From: Streptomyces caniscabiei
GTDB lineage: Bacteria; Actinomycetota; Actinomycetes; Streptomycetales; Streptomycetaceae
Length of the DNA stretch: 64,000 nt
NCBI RefSeq assembly: GCF_014930365.1
Contig: NZ_JABXWI010000006.1
Location: 1-64,000, forward strand
Reading direction: 5' to 3'
In this document: piece after piece, positions 6,809-16,400 of the stretch
How positions within the stretch are numbered: position 1 is the stretch's first letter
Layout: each line of letters begins with the position of its first letter
The notes under the pieces: model-generated
Told to the model about the DNA's origin: nothing
The model's input: the letters and a program-made list of their open reading frames with translations, nothing else
Database searches by the model: none
Program-made: the position numbers and the translations under genes

Positions 6809-8362
6809 ATGGATATGCACTCTGTGGACACGGTGGTCCTCGGGACGTCCGGGGTCACCGCGGCCGACGTCCTCGCCGTGGCGCGCGCCGGCGCCCGGGT
6901 CGAGCTCTCCGACGAGGCGGTGACCGCCCTCGCCGCGGCGCGCGAGATCGTGGACGCGCTGGCGGCCAAGCCGGAGCCCGTCTACGGCGTCTCCACCGGC
7001 TTCGGCGCCCTCGCGACCCGGCACATCAGCCAGGAGCTGCGCGCCCGGCTCCAGCGCAACATCGTCCGCTCCCACGCGGCCGGCATGGGGCCGCGCGTGG
7101 AGCGCGAGGTCGTGCGCGCGCTGATGTTCCTGCGGCTGAAGACCGTCTGCTCCGGCCGGACCGGCGTACGGCCCGAGGTCGCGCAGACCATGGCCGACGT
7201 CCTCAACGCCGGTATCACCCCCGTCGTCCACGAGTACGGCTCCCTCGGCTGCTCCGGCGACCTCGCGCCGCTCTCGCACTGCGCGCTCACCCTGATGGGC
7301 GAGGGCGACGCGGAGGGCCCCGACGGCGTTGTAGGGCCCGCCGGTGAACTGCTCGCCGCACACGGCATCGCCCCCGTCGAGCTGCGCGAGAAGGAGGGGC
7401 TGGCCCTCCTCAACGGCACCGACGGCATGCTCGGCATGCTGGTCATGGCCCTCGCCGACCTGGACATGCTGTACACCTCGGCCGACATCACCGCCGCGAT
7501 CTCGCTGGAGGCGCTGCTCGGCACGGACCGGGTCCTCGCGCCCGAGCTGCACGCGATCCGCCCCCACCCCGGCCAGGCCGCCTCCGCGGCCAACATGCTC
7601 GCCGTGCTGAAGGGGTCGGGACTCACCGGGCACCACCAGGACGACGCGCCCCGGGTGCAGGACGCCTACTCCGTGCGGTGCGCCCCGCAGGTGGCCGGCG
7701 CCGGGCGAGACACGCTCGCGCACGCCCGGCTCGTCGCGGAGCGGGAGTTGGCCGCGGCGGTCGACAATCCCGTGGTCCTGCCGGACGGGCGGGTGGAGTC
7801 CAACGGGAACTTCCACGGCGCGCCCGTCGCGTACGTCCTCGATTTCCTCGCCGTCGCGGTCGCGGATCTCGCGTCGATCGCGGAGCGGCGGACGGACCGG
7901 CTGCTCGACAAGAACCGGTCGCACGGGCTGCCGCCGTTCCTCGCGGACGACGCCGGGGTCGACTCCGGGCTGATGATCGCGCAGTACACGCAGGCCGCGC
8001 TGGTGAGCGAGCTGAAGCGGCTGGCCGTGCCGGCCTCGGCCGACTCGATCCCGTCCTCCGCGATGCAGGAGGACCATGTGTCGATGGGCTGGGCCGCGGC
8101 GCGGAAGCTGCGGACCGCCGTGGACGGGCTGACGCGGGTGCTGGCGGTGGAGCTGTACGCCGGGACGCGGGGGGTCGAGCTGCGGGAGGGGCTCGTGGCG
8201 GCGCCGGCCACGCGGGCCGTGGTGGAGGCGGTGCGGGCGGCCGGGGTCGAGGGCCCCGGGCCGGATCGCTTCCTCGCGCCCGATCTGGCGTTGGCCGAGG
8301 GGTTCGTGCGGGACGGGCGGTTGGTGGCGGCGGCGGAGTCCGTCACGGGGGTACTTGCCTGA
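6809..8362 (+). CDS. hutH: histidine ammonia-lyase
   Basis: Removes ammonia from histidine to give urocanate, the first step of histidine use. 517 residues, the usual length. YGVSTGFGAL (about 59-68) and the cofactor loop GSLGCSGDLAPLSH are present. The tripeptide that cyclises to the MIO cofactor is C148-S149-G150 rather than the common Ala-Ser-Gly; as I recall this is shared by other Streptomyces enzymes. Other family blocks include QDAYSVRCAPQV, ESNGNFHGAPVAY and QEDHVSMGW. The ATG at 6809 is supported by the promoter placed for a leaderless start. No other hut gene is adjacent. Confidence 0.95.
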   Translation: MDMHSVDTVVLGTSGVTAADVLAVARAGARVELSDEAVTALAAAREIVDALAAKPEPVYGVSTGFGALATRHISQELRARLQRNIVRSHAAGMGPRVEREVVRALMFLRLKTVCSGRTGVRPEVAQTMADVLNAGITPVVHEYGSLGCSGDLAPLSHCALTLMGEGDAEGPDGVVGPAGELLAAHGIAPVELREKEGLALLNGTDGMLGMLVMALADLDMLYTSADITAAISLEALLGTDRVLAPELHAIRPHPGQAASAANMLAVLKGSGLTGHHQDDAPRVQDAYSVRCAPQVAGAGRDTLAHARLVAERELAAAVDNPVVLPDGRVESNGNFHGAPVAYVLDFLAVAVADLASIAERRTDRLLDKNRSHGLPPFLADDAGVDSGLMIAQYTQAALVSELKRLAVPASADSIPSSAMQEDHVSMGWAAARKLRTAVDGLTRVLAVELYAGTRGVELREGLVAAPATRAVVEAVRAAGVEGPGPDRFLAPDLALAEGFVRDGRLVAAAESVTGVLA

Positions 8363-8393
8363 GGGCCGTGGGCGCTTCGGGTGCGGGTCCGGT

Positions 8394-8512
8394 GGGGCTT
8401 CTCGCGCAGTTCCCCGCGCCCCTGAAGGGCCTACGGCCCCTTCGGGCCGAAAAAAGCACGGGGCGCAGCCCCTGCTTTTTCAGGGGCGCGGGGAACTGCG
8501 CGACCAGCCCCC
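8394..8512. repeat. dispersed palindromic repeat, copy 1
   Basis: Two 23-bp arms in inverted orientation: CGCGCAGTTCCCCGCGCCCC plus TGA starting at 8403 and its reverse complement ending at 8502. Between them are smaller hairpins such as GGGCC...GGCCC and AAAAAGCA...TGCTTTTT. It lies between the convergent hutH and LAXTG-protein genes and may act as a terminator for both. The same arms recur near 19111, 37263, 56741 and 62911. Confidence 0.85.
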
Positions 8513-8529
8513 ACTCACCCGCAGGCGAA

Positions 8530-8841
8530 CTACGCGCCCCCCACCGGCCCCAGGTCCTCGTGTTCGCGGCGGATCGAGTACGCGACGAACGCCGCGCCCA
8601 GGGCCAGCATCGTGGTGCCGCCGATGATGTAGGGCGTGGTGTTGGGGCTGCCCGTGTCGGCCAGTTCGCGGGTGTCGGCCGAGGTCGTGGTCGCGGTCGT
8701 CGCCCGGTCGCGTATGGGGGTCTGCTCCTGCGTCGCGTTGGCGGACGGCACGAACCACAGGGCACCCAGGAGGGTGCCCGCGGCGGTGGCGGTCAGCAGC
8801 GATCGGCGGGCGGTGGACGACGCGCGACGTGCGACGGACAC
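8530..8841 (-). CDS. small LAXTG-anchored surface protein
   Basis: 103 residues from a GTG start with AAGGGG upstream. Residues 1-36 form a signal peptide (basic SVARRASSTARR, hydrophobic core, ANA-type cleavage region), followed by a short Thr-rich linker. The sorting signal LADTG is at 60-64, followed by a membrane segment (about 70-90) and a positively charged RREHED tail. LAXTG is the motif recognised by class E sortases of Streptomyces, which anchor chaplins and other surface proteins. Only about 20 residues remain between the signal peptide and the sorting motif, so the displayed part is tiny. No sortase gene is nearby. Function unknown. Confidence 0.75.
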   Translation of the reverse strand: MSVARRASSTARRSLLTATAAGTLLGALWFVPSANATQEQTPIRDRATTATTTSADTRELADTGSPNTTPYIIGGTTMLALGAAFVAYSIRREHEDLGPVGGA

Positions 8842-8951
8842 GGAATATCGATCCCCTTGTGGCGCTGGCGAATTGGCCGTAGGGGGCGATGCTAATGAAA
8901 GGCGCGGGTCGCGGGAAAGTCGCGTCACCTGTGAGCCGTACGCTCCGGAGC

Positions 8952-9296
8952 ATGAGTACAACGGAGACATCACAGTTTGTCCGCCTTCGCGTGGAGTTGG
9001 TGGTCGAAGTCGAGAACGTCGAGGCCATCACCGGGGCCGCATTGCGACGGATCGCGGACGACTCCGATATGCCCGCCGATGAACGGGTACACGCCGAGAA
9101 CGCGGTGACGGAGGACACGGCGGAGGCCCTCGCCTATCTGGTCGACCCGTTCGACCTGGTCGGGGACGTGCCGGGGGTCGAACTGGCCCAGGCCTCCTGG
9201 AGCAGCGAGGGAATCGACTACGACCCCGATTCGCCGGAATGGGGTCTGGACGAGGATGATGACCGGGAGGACGAAGAGGAAGACGGACTCGGCTGA
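8952..9296 (+). CDS. conserved hypothetical acidic protein
   Basis: 114 residues, no signal peptide or membrane segment. An N-terminal alpha/beta-looking region (MSTTETSQFVRLRVELVVEVENVEAITGAALRRIADD) is followed by a helix and then a very acidic tail (DEDDDREDEEEDGLG). I do not recognise the family. The ATG at 8952 gives a sensible N-terminus, but the GGAG before it is only 1 nt away, so the start is uncertain; an in-frame start exists at 8889. It ends just before a strong terminator, consistent with a monocistronic gene. Confidence 0.65.
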   Translation: MSTTETSQFVRLRVELVVEVENVEAITGAALRRIADDSDMPADERVHAENAVTEDTAEALAYLVDPFDLVGDVPGVELAQASWSSEGIDYDPDSPEWGLDEDDDREDEEEDGLG

Positions 9297-9316
9297 GCGG
9301 CTCGGGAGATTGATTG

Positions 9317-9348
9317 CCCCGGGCGGCAACCACCGCCCGGGGTTCTTT
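9317..9348 (+). terminator. rho-independent terminator
   Basis: Perfect 10-bp stem CCCCGGGCGG / CCGCCCGGGG with loop CAACCA, followed by TTCTTT, 20 nt after the stop of the acidic-protein gene. Confidence 0.9.
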
Positions 9349-9529
9349 CGTCTCATGGATCGCACCAGTCACTAGTGCACCGCCGCCGGGTCGCCGTCGA
9401 TCCGTTGCGGGTGGAGTGGCGTATCCCACATATCCGCTTCGGCGGAACGGCTCGGTGCCGTAGTGGTGTTTAAGTGCTTACGGGGATCTTCGGCGTTTTG
9501 GGGATTCGGCAACGATGGAGAAGCGTGTG

Positions 9530-10783
9530 ATGACGAACAGTAAGCGGCGCAGGGGCCTGACGGTCGCGTCCGCACTGCTCGGTGGGGTGCTGGTGCTCTC
9601 TGCGTGCAGCGGGGGTGACAGCGACAACGCGTCCGGGAACGACGGCGGGGACTCCTCGCAGGCCCAGGCCGACAAGGCGGCGGCCGAGAAGACCTCCGAG
9701 GCGGACATCAAGATCACGCCGAAGGACGGCTCGGACAACGCCTCCATCAACAACTCGGCCAAGGTCACCGTGAGCAAGGGCACGCTCACCGAGGTCAAGA
9801 TGACCACCTCCGAGGGTGCCGCCGTCGAGGGCGAGATATCCGCGGACAAGAAGAGCTGGGCCCCGAGCGTCCAGCTGGAGCGGTCCACCAGCTACAAGAT
9901 CACGGCCGCGGCCCAGGACTCCGAGGGCCGTGAGGCCCACGAGAACTCCGCGTTCACCACGGTCTCCCCGGCCAACAGCTTCATCGGCAACTTCACGCCC
10001 GAGGACGGCTCCACCGTCGGCGTCGGTATGCCGGTCTCGATCAACTTCGACAAGGCCATCACCAACAAGGCCGAGGTCCAGAAGGCGATCACCGTCTCCA
10101 GCAGCTCCGGCCAGGAGGTCGTGGGGCACTGGTTCAACGCCAACCGCATCGACTTCCGCCCCGAGGACTACTGGCAGGAGGACTCCACCGTCACCCTGAA
10201 GCTCGCGCTCGACGGGGTCGAGGGCGCCGACGGTGTCTACGGTGTGCAGCAGAAGACGGTCACCTTCAAGATCGGCCGCAACCAGGTCTCCGTCGTCGAC
10301 GCCAAGACCAAGCAGATGAAGGTCATGCAGGACGGGAAGGTCGTCAAGACCATCCCCATCTCCGCCGGTTCGCCCGAGAACAAGACCTACAAGGGCGTCA
10401 TGGTGATGTCGGAGATGTTCAAGGAGACGCGCATGAACGGCGCGACCGTGGGCTTCACCGACGACGACGGCAAGGGCGAGTACGACATCAAGGACGTGCC
10501 GCACGCCATCCGCCTCACCACGTCCGGGACGTTCATCCACGGCAACTACTGGGGCGCCGACTCCGTCTTCGGCAGCGTCAACACCAGCCACGGCTGTGTC
10601 GGTCTGAACGACACCAAGGGTGCCAACGACAAGGGCACGGCGGGCTACTGGTTCTACAACAACTCGATCGTCGGTGACGTCGTCGACATCCGGAACACCG
10701 GCGACAAGACGGTCGCCCCGGACAACGGCCTCAACGGCTGGAACCTGAACTGGGCCGACTGGAAGGCGGGCTCGGCGGTCTGA
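9530..10783 (+). CDS. lipoprotein L,D-transpeptidase (Ldt, YkuD domain)
   Basis: Forms 3-3 peptidoglycan cross-links, acting outside the membrane. About 417 residues. Lipoprotein signal: MTNSKRRRGL, a hydrophobic core and the lipobox LSAC with the lipidated cysteine near residue 26. Then a Ser/Asp/Gly linker, two Ig-like domains (about 60-270, including the DGSTVGVGMPVSINFDK segment) and a C-terminal YkuD catalytic domain with IHGNYWG and the SHGCVGL motif carrying the catalytic Cys and His. This is the layout of mycobacterial LdtMt2-type enzymes. The ATG at 9530 has GGAGAAG 6 nt upstream and is preferred to the ATG at 9515. A GGAAC element at 9445 could be part of a sigma-E promoter, but this is weak. 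Confidence 0.92.
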   Translation: MTNSKRRRGLTVASALLGGVLVLSACSGGDSDNASGNDGGDSSQAQADKAAAEKTSEADIKITPKDGSDNASINNSAKVTVSKGTLTEVKMTTSEGAAVEGEISADKKSWAPSVQLERSTSYKITAAAQDSEGREAHENSAFTTVSPANSFIGNFTPEDGSTVGVGMPVSINFDKAITNKAEVQKAITVSSSSGQEVVGHWFNANRIDFRPEDYWQEDSTVTLKLALDGVEGADGVYGVQQKTVTFKIGRNQVSVVDAKTKQMKVMQDGKVVKTIPISAGSPENKTYKGVMVMSEMFKETRMNGATVGFTDDDGKGEYDIKDVPHAIRLTTSGTFIHGNYWGADSVFGSVNTSHGCVGLNDTKGANDKGTAGYWFYNNSIVGDVVDIRNTGDKTVAPDNGLNGWNLNWADWKAGSAV

Positions 10784-10820
10784 TCCACCGTCAGCCCCAC
10801 CAGCACCACAGCACACCAAC

Positions 10821-10861
10821 GACGATGCCGTCCCCGGGGAGCACCCGGGGGCGGCATCGTC
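10821..10861 (+). terminator. long hairpin terminator after the L,D-transpeptidase
   Basis: 18-bp stem (10821-10838 with 10844-10861) broken only by one T/G position, loop GAGCA, followed by GTTCC. It lies 37 nt after the stop codon. Confidence 0.9.
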
Positions 10862-10916
10862 GTTCCGCGAGGTCGTCGTCCGTCGGGTCGTCGTCCGCGG
10901 GGTCGCGCACAGGGGT

Positions 10917-10945
10917 TCTCATCAGGCTCTTATCCAGGGCTTATG
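10917..10945 (+). promoter_or_regulatory. three direct repeats with 11-bp period, OmpR/PhoB-type operator
   Basis: TCTCATC (10917), TCTTATC (10928) and GCTTATG (10939) start exactly 11 bp apart, with a further CTTCATC at 10947. Tandem sites at 11-bp spacing are typical for winged-helix response regulators. They end about 32 nt before the ABC permease start, so they would activate or overlap its promoter. No response-regulator gene is nearby. Confidence 0.6.
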
Positions 10946-10977
10946 CCTTCATCACGCGGCGTCCCTAGCTTGCCGCC

Positions 10978-12471
10978 ATGTTCTTCACCTACCTGAGGCG
11001 CGAACTGCGCCGCCGCAGAAAGGCGGCGCTCGTCGTCGCCTCCGGCCTCGCCCTGGGCATCGCGCTGGTGATCGTGGTCAGTTCCGTGTCCTCGGGCATG
11101 GAGAAGGCCCAGGCCACGGTGCTCGAATCCCTGTACGGCCTGGGGACGGACATGACCGTCACCAAGGCCGCCGCCGCACCCGGCGAGAACGGCGGCCAGC
11201 GCCCCCGGTTCGAGTTCGACGCCCAGGACGACGACTCCGACGAGGAGCAGAGCAGCGACCTCGTCCGGGTCCAGGGTTTCCAGACGCTGGCGAGTTCGAC
11301 CGTCACCGAGGTCGGCGAGCAGGAGGGCGTCGCGGAGGCCGTCGGTGGTCTCAGCCTCCAGGTCATCAAGGTCGACGGGCAGTTCCGGCGCGGGCAGTTC
11401 CAGCAGGACGAGGGGACCGGGGGCGAGCAGCAGGGCGGACCCGGCGCCGGGCGGAGCGGCGGCACGGGGCAGCCGCAGGGGCGGGTCGAGGGCGGCGGCG
11501 CCGAGTTCGACGTCGACAACTACTCCGTCTACGGCACCGACGTCACCGAGCCCGAGCTGGGCCCGCTGACCTCCTCGAAGATAACCAGCGGTCGTACGTT
11601 CAAGACGTCCGAGACGAACGCCGAGGTGGTCGTCGCGGACGCGTCGTACGCCAAGGAGAAGGAGCTGAAGGTCGGGAGCAGCGTCACGATCAACAGCGTC
11701 AAGTACCAGGTCATCGGGCTCGCGACGCCCGACAGCGGAGACGCGGCGGCCAACCTCTACATGCCGCTGAAGCAGGCGCAGACCCTCAGCGACTCCCCGG
11801 ACAAGATCACCACGATCTATGTCAAGGCGAGCGACTCGCAGCGGATCGACAGCGTGAAGGCGGCCATCCAGAAGAACATCTCCGGGACGACCGTCACCAC
11901 CTCCGCCGACCTCGCCGACACGGTCTCGGGGTCGCTGTCCACCGCGTCCGACCTCGCCGCGAACGTCGGCAAGTGGCTGTCGGTCGCGGTGCTCGTGGCC
12001 GCGTTCCTGGTGGCCGGGCTGCTCACCTCCTCGGCCGTGTCGCGGCGCGTGCGGGAGTTCGGCACGCTCAAGGCGCTGGGATGGAAGTCGGGGCGGGTGA
12101 CCCGGCAGGTCGTCGGCGAGGCCGTCGTCAACGGACTCGTGGGCGGCGCGCTCGGGATCGCGCTGGGCCTCGGCGGGGCCTACCTGGTGACGGCGATCAG
12201 CCCGACGCTCCAGGCGGAGATCGGCGCGAGCGGCGGTGGGTTCGGCGGTGGACCCGGCGGCGGTGGACCCGGCGGCTTCGCCGGTGGTGCCGGTGGTGGA
12301 CGCCAGGCCGCCTCGAACGCGCTCGACGTGGCGCTCACGGCACCCGTCAGCGTCACGACCATCGGCGTGGCGGTGGGGCTCGCCGTCGCGGGCGGCCTGA
12401 TCGCGGGGGCGTTCGGCGGCTGGCGCGCCTCCCGGCTGCGGCCGGCGGACGCGCTGCGGCGCGTGGAGTAG
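10978..12471 (+). CDS. ABC transporter permease, MacB/FtsX type
   Basis: 497 residues: an N-terminal membrane helix (about 15-40), a large extracytoplasmic MacB-like domain (about 45-320), then three helices making the FtsX core (about 325-350, 385-410, 460-485). SRRVREFGTLKALGW after the second helix and the C-terminal RPADALRRVE are family signatures. Two Gly/Gln-rich low-complexity insertions are notable: QQGGPGAGRSGGTGQPQG in the extracellular domain near 145-165 and a Gly-rich stretch at about 418-442 between the last two helices. Such pairs move lipoproteins or antibiotics or couple to wall hydrolases. The partner ATPase follows after a 70-nt gap. Transcription is probably controlled by the direct repeats upstream. 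Confidence 0.85.
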   Translation: MFFTYLRRELRRRRKAALVVASGLALGIALVIVVSSVSSGMEKAQATVLESLYGLGTDMTVTKAAAAPGENGGQRPRFEFDAQDDDSDEEQSSDLVRVQGFQTLASSTVTEVGEQEGVAEAVGGLSLQVIKVDGQFRRGQFQQDEGTGGEQQGGPGAGRSGGTGQPQGRVEGGGAEFDVDNYSVYGTDVTEPELGPLTSSKITSGRTFKTSETNAEVVVADASYAKEKELKVGSSVTINSVKYQVIGLATPDSGDAAANLYMPLKQAQTLSDSPDKITTIYVKASDSQRIDSVKAAIQKNISGTTVTTSADLADTVSGSLSTASDLAANVGKWLSVAVLVAAFLVAGLLTSSAVSRRVREFGTLKALGWKSGRVTRQVVGEAVVNGLVGGALGIALGLGGAYLVTAISPTLQAEIGASGGGFGGGPGGGGPGGFAGGAGGGRQAASNALDVALTAPVSVTTIGVAVGLAVAGGLIAGAFGGWRASRLRPADALRRVE

Positions 12472-12541
12472 GCGGGCCGGCGGCACGACCGCCCGCGGCC
12501 TGACCGGCCACCAACCCTTCTGTCTCTTCCGGGAGTTGCAC

Positions 12542-13225
12542 ATGTACGTACTCAGCGGCGTCACCAAGCGGTACGCGCGCGGCAAGGACACCGTGACCGC
12601 TCTCGACGCGGTCGACCTCACCATCGCCGACGGGGACCGGCTGGTCATCCAGGGCCCCACCGGCGGCGGGAAGTCCACGCTGCTCCAGATGCTCGGCGGG
12701 TTGGACAAGCCGTCCGACGGGAGCATCGAACTCGACGGTACCGATCTGGCGAGGCTGTCGGAGGCGAAGCTCACCACCGTGCGGAGCCAGAACATCGGGT
12801 TCGTGTTCCAGAGCTTCAACCTGATCCCGACCCTGACCGCGCAGGAGAACGTGGAGACGGCTCTCGTGCCGCTCGGGGTGAGGGCGAAGGAGCGGCGGGA
12901 ACGGGCCGCCGAGGCGCTGGAGTCGGTGGGCCTGGGCGAGCGGCTGGGGCATCTGCCGGCCGAGCTGTCGGGTGGTCAGCAGCAGCGCGTCGCCATCGCC
13001 CGCGCGCTGGTGAAGCGGCCCAAGGTGCTGCTCGCGGACGAGCCCACCGGCAACCTCGACGAGTCCACGCGCGACGAGATCATGGAGGTCCTTCAGACGC
13101 TGTGGAAGGAGCACGGGCTCACGTTCGTCATGGTCACCCATGACTCCGTCCTGGCGAAGCAGGCCCCCCGGGTCGCGACGATCCGCAAGGGGCGGATCAC
13201 GGTGAAGGAGAACGCCGGGGCGTGA
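12542..13225 (+). CDS. ABC transporter ATP-binding protein, MacB/LolD type
   Basis: 227 residues. Walker A GPTGGGKST near residue 37, Q-loop FVFQSFNLIPTLTAQENV, signature LSGGQQQRVAIARAL, Walker B VLLADEPTGNLD and the switch histidine in MVTHD are all intact, so it should be active. The ATG at 12542 has GGGAG 6 nt upstream; the in-frame TTG at 12536 would lie on the edge of that site. It energises the preceding permease; the two form an operon. Confidence 0.9.
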   Translation: MYVLSGVTKRYARGKDTVTALDAVDLTIADGDRLVIQGPTGGGKSTLLQMLGGLDKPSDGSIELDGTDLARLSEAKLTTVRSQNIGFVFQSFNLIPTLTAQENVETALVPLGVRAKERRERAAEALESVGLGERLGHLPAELSGGQQQRVAIARALVKRPKVLLADEPTGNLDESTRDEIMEVLQTLWKEHGLTFVMVTHDSVLAKQAPRVATIRKGRITVKENAGA

Positions 13226-13359
13226 GCCGGGCGGCCGCTCCGGGGCACAGAAGTGCCGGCGCGGGGCGCCGGGGCGCGGAGTCCGGGGCGCGTGCGGATC
13301 GCGCGTGGCCCGGCGTTCGCCGCTGTGCGCCCGGCCGCGAGCCGTGTGGCACGAGTTGA

Positions 13360-13387
13360 CCCCCGGTCATACTGCGTAGACCGGGGG
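13360..13387. promoter_or_regulatory. perfect 9-bp inverted repeat upstream of the protease gene
   Basis: CCCCCGGTC and GACCGGGGG flank a 10-nt spacer, followed by AATT. A TTGACC (13356) and a TAGACC (13377) overlap it with a short 15-bp spacing, so it may be an operator over a suboptimal promoter. A terminator for the ABC operon is the alternative. Confidence 0.4.
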
Positions 13388-13465
13388 AATTGACGCGTAT
13401 GTGTGCGGACGCTCCCCTGGCCGGATGAACCGGGTCAACCGGAACAGCGGGCTTGAGGGGGAGAC

Positions 13466-16400
13466 TTGCGCAGACATGTGAAGCGTGCGCGTACGGCCGC
13501 GACCGCCCTGGCGTCGGCCGTGGTGGTCACGGCGGGAACGGCCCTGGGGACGACGGCGGGCATGACCGGCCCGGCGTCCGCGATATCCGGGCACACCACC
13601 GGCACGACCCTGGCCGGCCCCGACACCCTGGCCGGCCCCGACACCCGGGGCGCGGGAGCCGGGGTGAGCCATCGCATCACCCTCGTCACCGGCGACCGGG
13701 TGCTCGTCGACGCCGAGGGACGGGTGCTGGGTCTGGAGCGGGCGAAGGGCCGGGAGGGCGTGCCGGTGCAGCTGCGCCGGGCCGACGGCCACACCTATGT
13801 GCTGCCGGCCGACGCGGCCCGCCTCATCGCCACCGGAAGGGTCGACAGACGGCTCTTCGACGTCACCGTGCTGAACCGCTCGGCGACCCGCTCCTCCCAG
13901 CAACAGGGCCTCAAACTGATCGTCGGCTACTCGGGGACCGCCGCCGGCGCCCGCGCCGACGTGCGGGACGCCGGCGACACCGAGGTCCGGCGCACGCTGA
14001 AGACCCTGAACGCCGACGCGGTGCTCACCCCGAGGGACGATGCCGCCGAGCTGTGGAAGGCCGTCACCGACGCCGACGGCACCACCGCCACCGGGGTGGC
14101 GAACCTCTGGCTGGACGGCGTCCGCACGGTCAGACTCGACACTTCGGTCGCCCGGATCGGCGCCCCCAAGGCCTGGAAGGCCGGCTTCGACGGCAAGGGC
14201 GTCACCATCGCCGTACTGGACACGGGCATCGACACCACCCACCCCGACCTCAAGGGCCGGGTCAGGGCCGCCAAGAACTTCTCCGCCTCGCCCGACACCA
14301 CCGACAAGTACGGCCACGGCACGCACGTCGCCTCCATCGCGGCCGGTACCGGGGCGAAGTCCAAGGGCAGGTACCGGGGCGTCGCGCCCGGAGCCGAGCT
14401 GCTCAACGGCAAGGTGCTCAGCGACGAGGGCTACGGCGACGACTCCGGCATCATCGCGGGCATGGAGTGGGCCGCCGAGCAGGGCGCCGACGTGGTCAAC
14501 CTCAGCCTGGGCGGCGGTGACACCCCCGAGGTCGACCCGATGGAGGCGCAGATCGACAAGCTCTCCGCCGAGAAGGGCATCCTCTTCGCGGTCGCCGCCG
14601 GCAACGAGGGCGACGGGCCGCGGACGGTCGGCTCGCCGGGCAGCGCGGCCGCCGCCCTCACCGTCGGCGCCGTCGACGACCAGGACAGGCTCGCCCCGTT
14701 CTCCAGCCGCGGTCCCACCGCGGACGGCCGGATCAAGCCCGACGTGACCGCGCCCGGTGTCGCCGTCACCGCCGCCGCGGCCCCGGGCAGCGTCATCGAG
14801 GAGGAGGTCGGCCAGAAACCCGAGGGGTACCTGACCATCTCGGGCACGTCGATGGCCACCCCGCACGTCGCGGGCGCCGCCGCCCTGCTCAAGCAACAGC
14901 ACCCGGACTGGACGTACGCCGAACTCAAGGCCGTCCTCGTCGCGTCCGCCAAGGGCGGCCCGTACACGCCGTTCGAGCAGGGCTCGGGCCGTATCCGCGT
15001 CGACCGGGCGATCAAGCAGCGAGTCGTCGCCGACCCGGTATCGGTCGACTTCGGTGTCCAGGAGTGGCCGCACACCGACGACAAGCCGGTGACCAGGAAG
15101 CTCACCTACGAGAACCTCGGCGGCAAGGCCGTCACCCTCACGCTCTCGGTGACCGGCACCGCCCCGAACGGCAAGCCCGCCCCGGCCGGCTTCTTCAGGC
15201 TCGGCGCGAAGAAGGTCACCGTCCCGGCGCGCGGCAGGGCCTCCGTGAAGGTCACCGTCGACACCAGGTTCGGCGGCCGCGTAGACGGGGCGTACTCGGC
15301 GTACGTCGTCGCCCAGGGCGGTGGCCAGGGCGTACGCACGGCGGTCGCCGTGCAACGCGAGGAGGAGTCGTACGACGTCACCCTGAAGATGATCGGCCGG
15401 GACGGCGGGCCCGCCGCGCACCACATGCTCGATCTGACCGGCGTCGCGGGACTCGCCCAGGACACCTGGTTCACGCCGTACGACAAGGACGGCACGGTCG
15501 AGCTGCGGGTGCCGGAGGGGACGTACATCTTCAACGCCGGGATCGTCGTGGACCCGAAGGACTACGGCAAGGGGGTGGCCTGGCTGTCCCGGCCGAAGCT
15601 CACCGTCGACCGGAACACCTCCCTGGTGCTGGACGCGCGCAAGACGGAACCAGTGAACATCACCGTGCCCGACACGGGCGCCGAACCGGCCTTCGCGGCA
15701 CCGGAGTTCACCCTGCGGGTCGGCGGCGGCGGGTACACCTTCGGGTGGCTGCTCGACACCTATGAGGGCTTCCGCACCGCACACCTCGGTCCGCCGGTCA
15801 CCGGCGACAGGCTCAGCCAGAACTGGGTGGGCCAGTGGACCGAGGGCGACACCGAACAGTGGGCGGTCGCCACCGGGGGCGAGGTCGCGAAGCTCGCCAC
15901 GGGCTTCACCAAGCGCTGGAAGAAGGGCGAACTGTCCACCGTGCGGACCGGCCTGGGCTCCTCCGCCGCCGGGAAGACGGGCGCCGTCATCCCCTGGGCC
16001 TGGCTCCCCGGCAGCTTCGGCTCACCCGCCGTCGGCGTCCCGCAGCCGCTGCCCGGCACCCGCACGCTGCACCTGTCCGCCGTGCGCGGGGTGAAGTGGA
16101 GCCTGGACTTCGAGCAGTACGGCGCCGAGGACGAACAGGGCTTCCCGCTCCTGGACGCCTACTACACGACCGGCGACAGCCACACCTTCAAGGCGGGCCG
16201 AACCTACGAACAGACCTTCAACGTCGGCGTCGTCGGCCCCAGGATCGCCGGGTTCCACGGCATCCGCCGCGACGGGAACACGCTGTACGGGCTGCTGCCG
16301 ATGTTCGCCGACGGGCGCGGACACGCCGGGGCCTCCTTCTACGAGAAGGTCACCACGGTCCTTCACCGAGACGGGAGGAAGCTGGCCTCCGGCGAGGACG

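Noticed and set aside
13226..13465. Small gene between the ABC operon and the protease
   Set aside because: No frame with proper codon bias or ribosome-binding site; the region looks regulatory.
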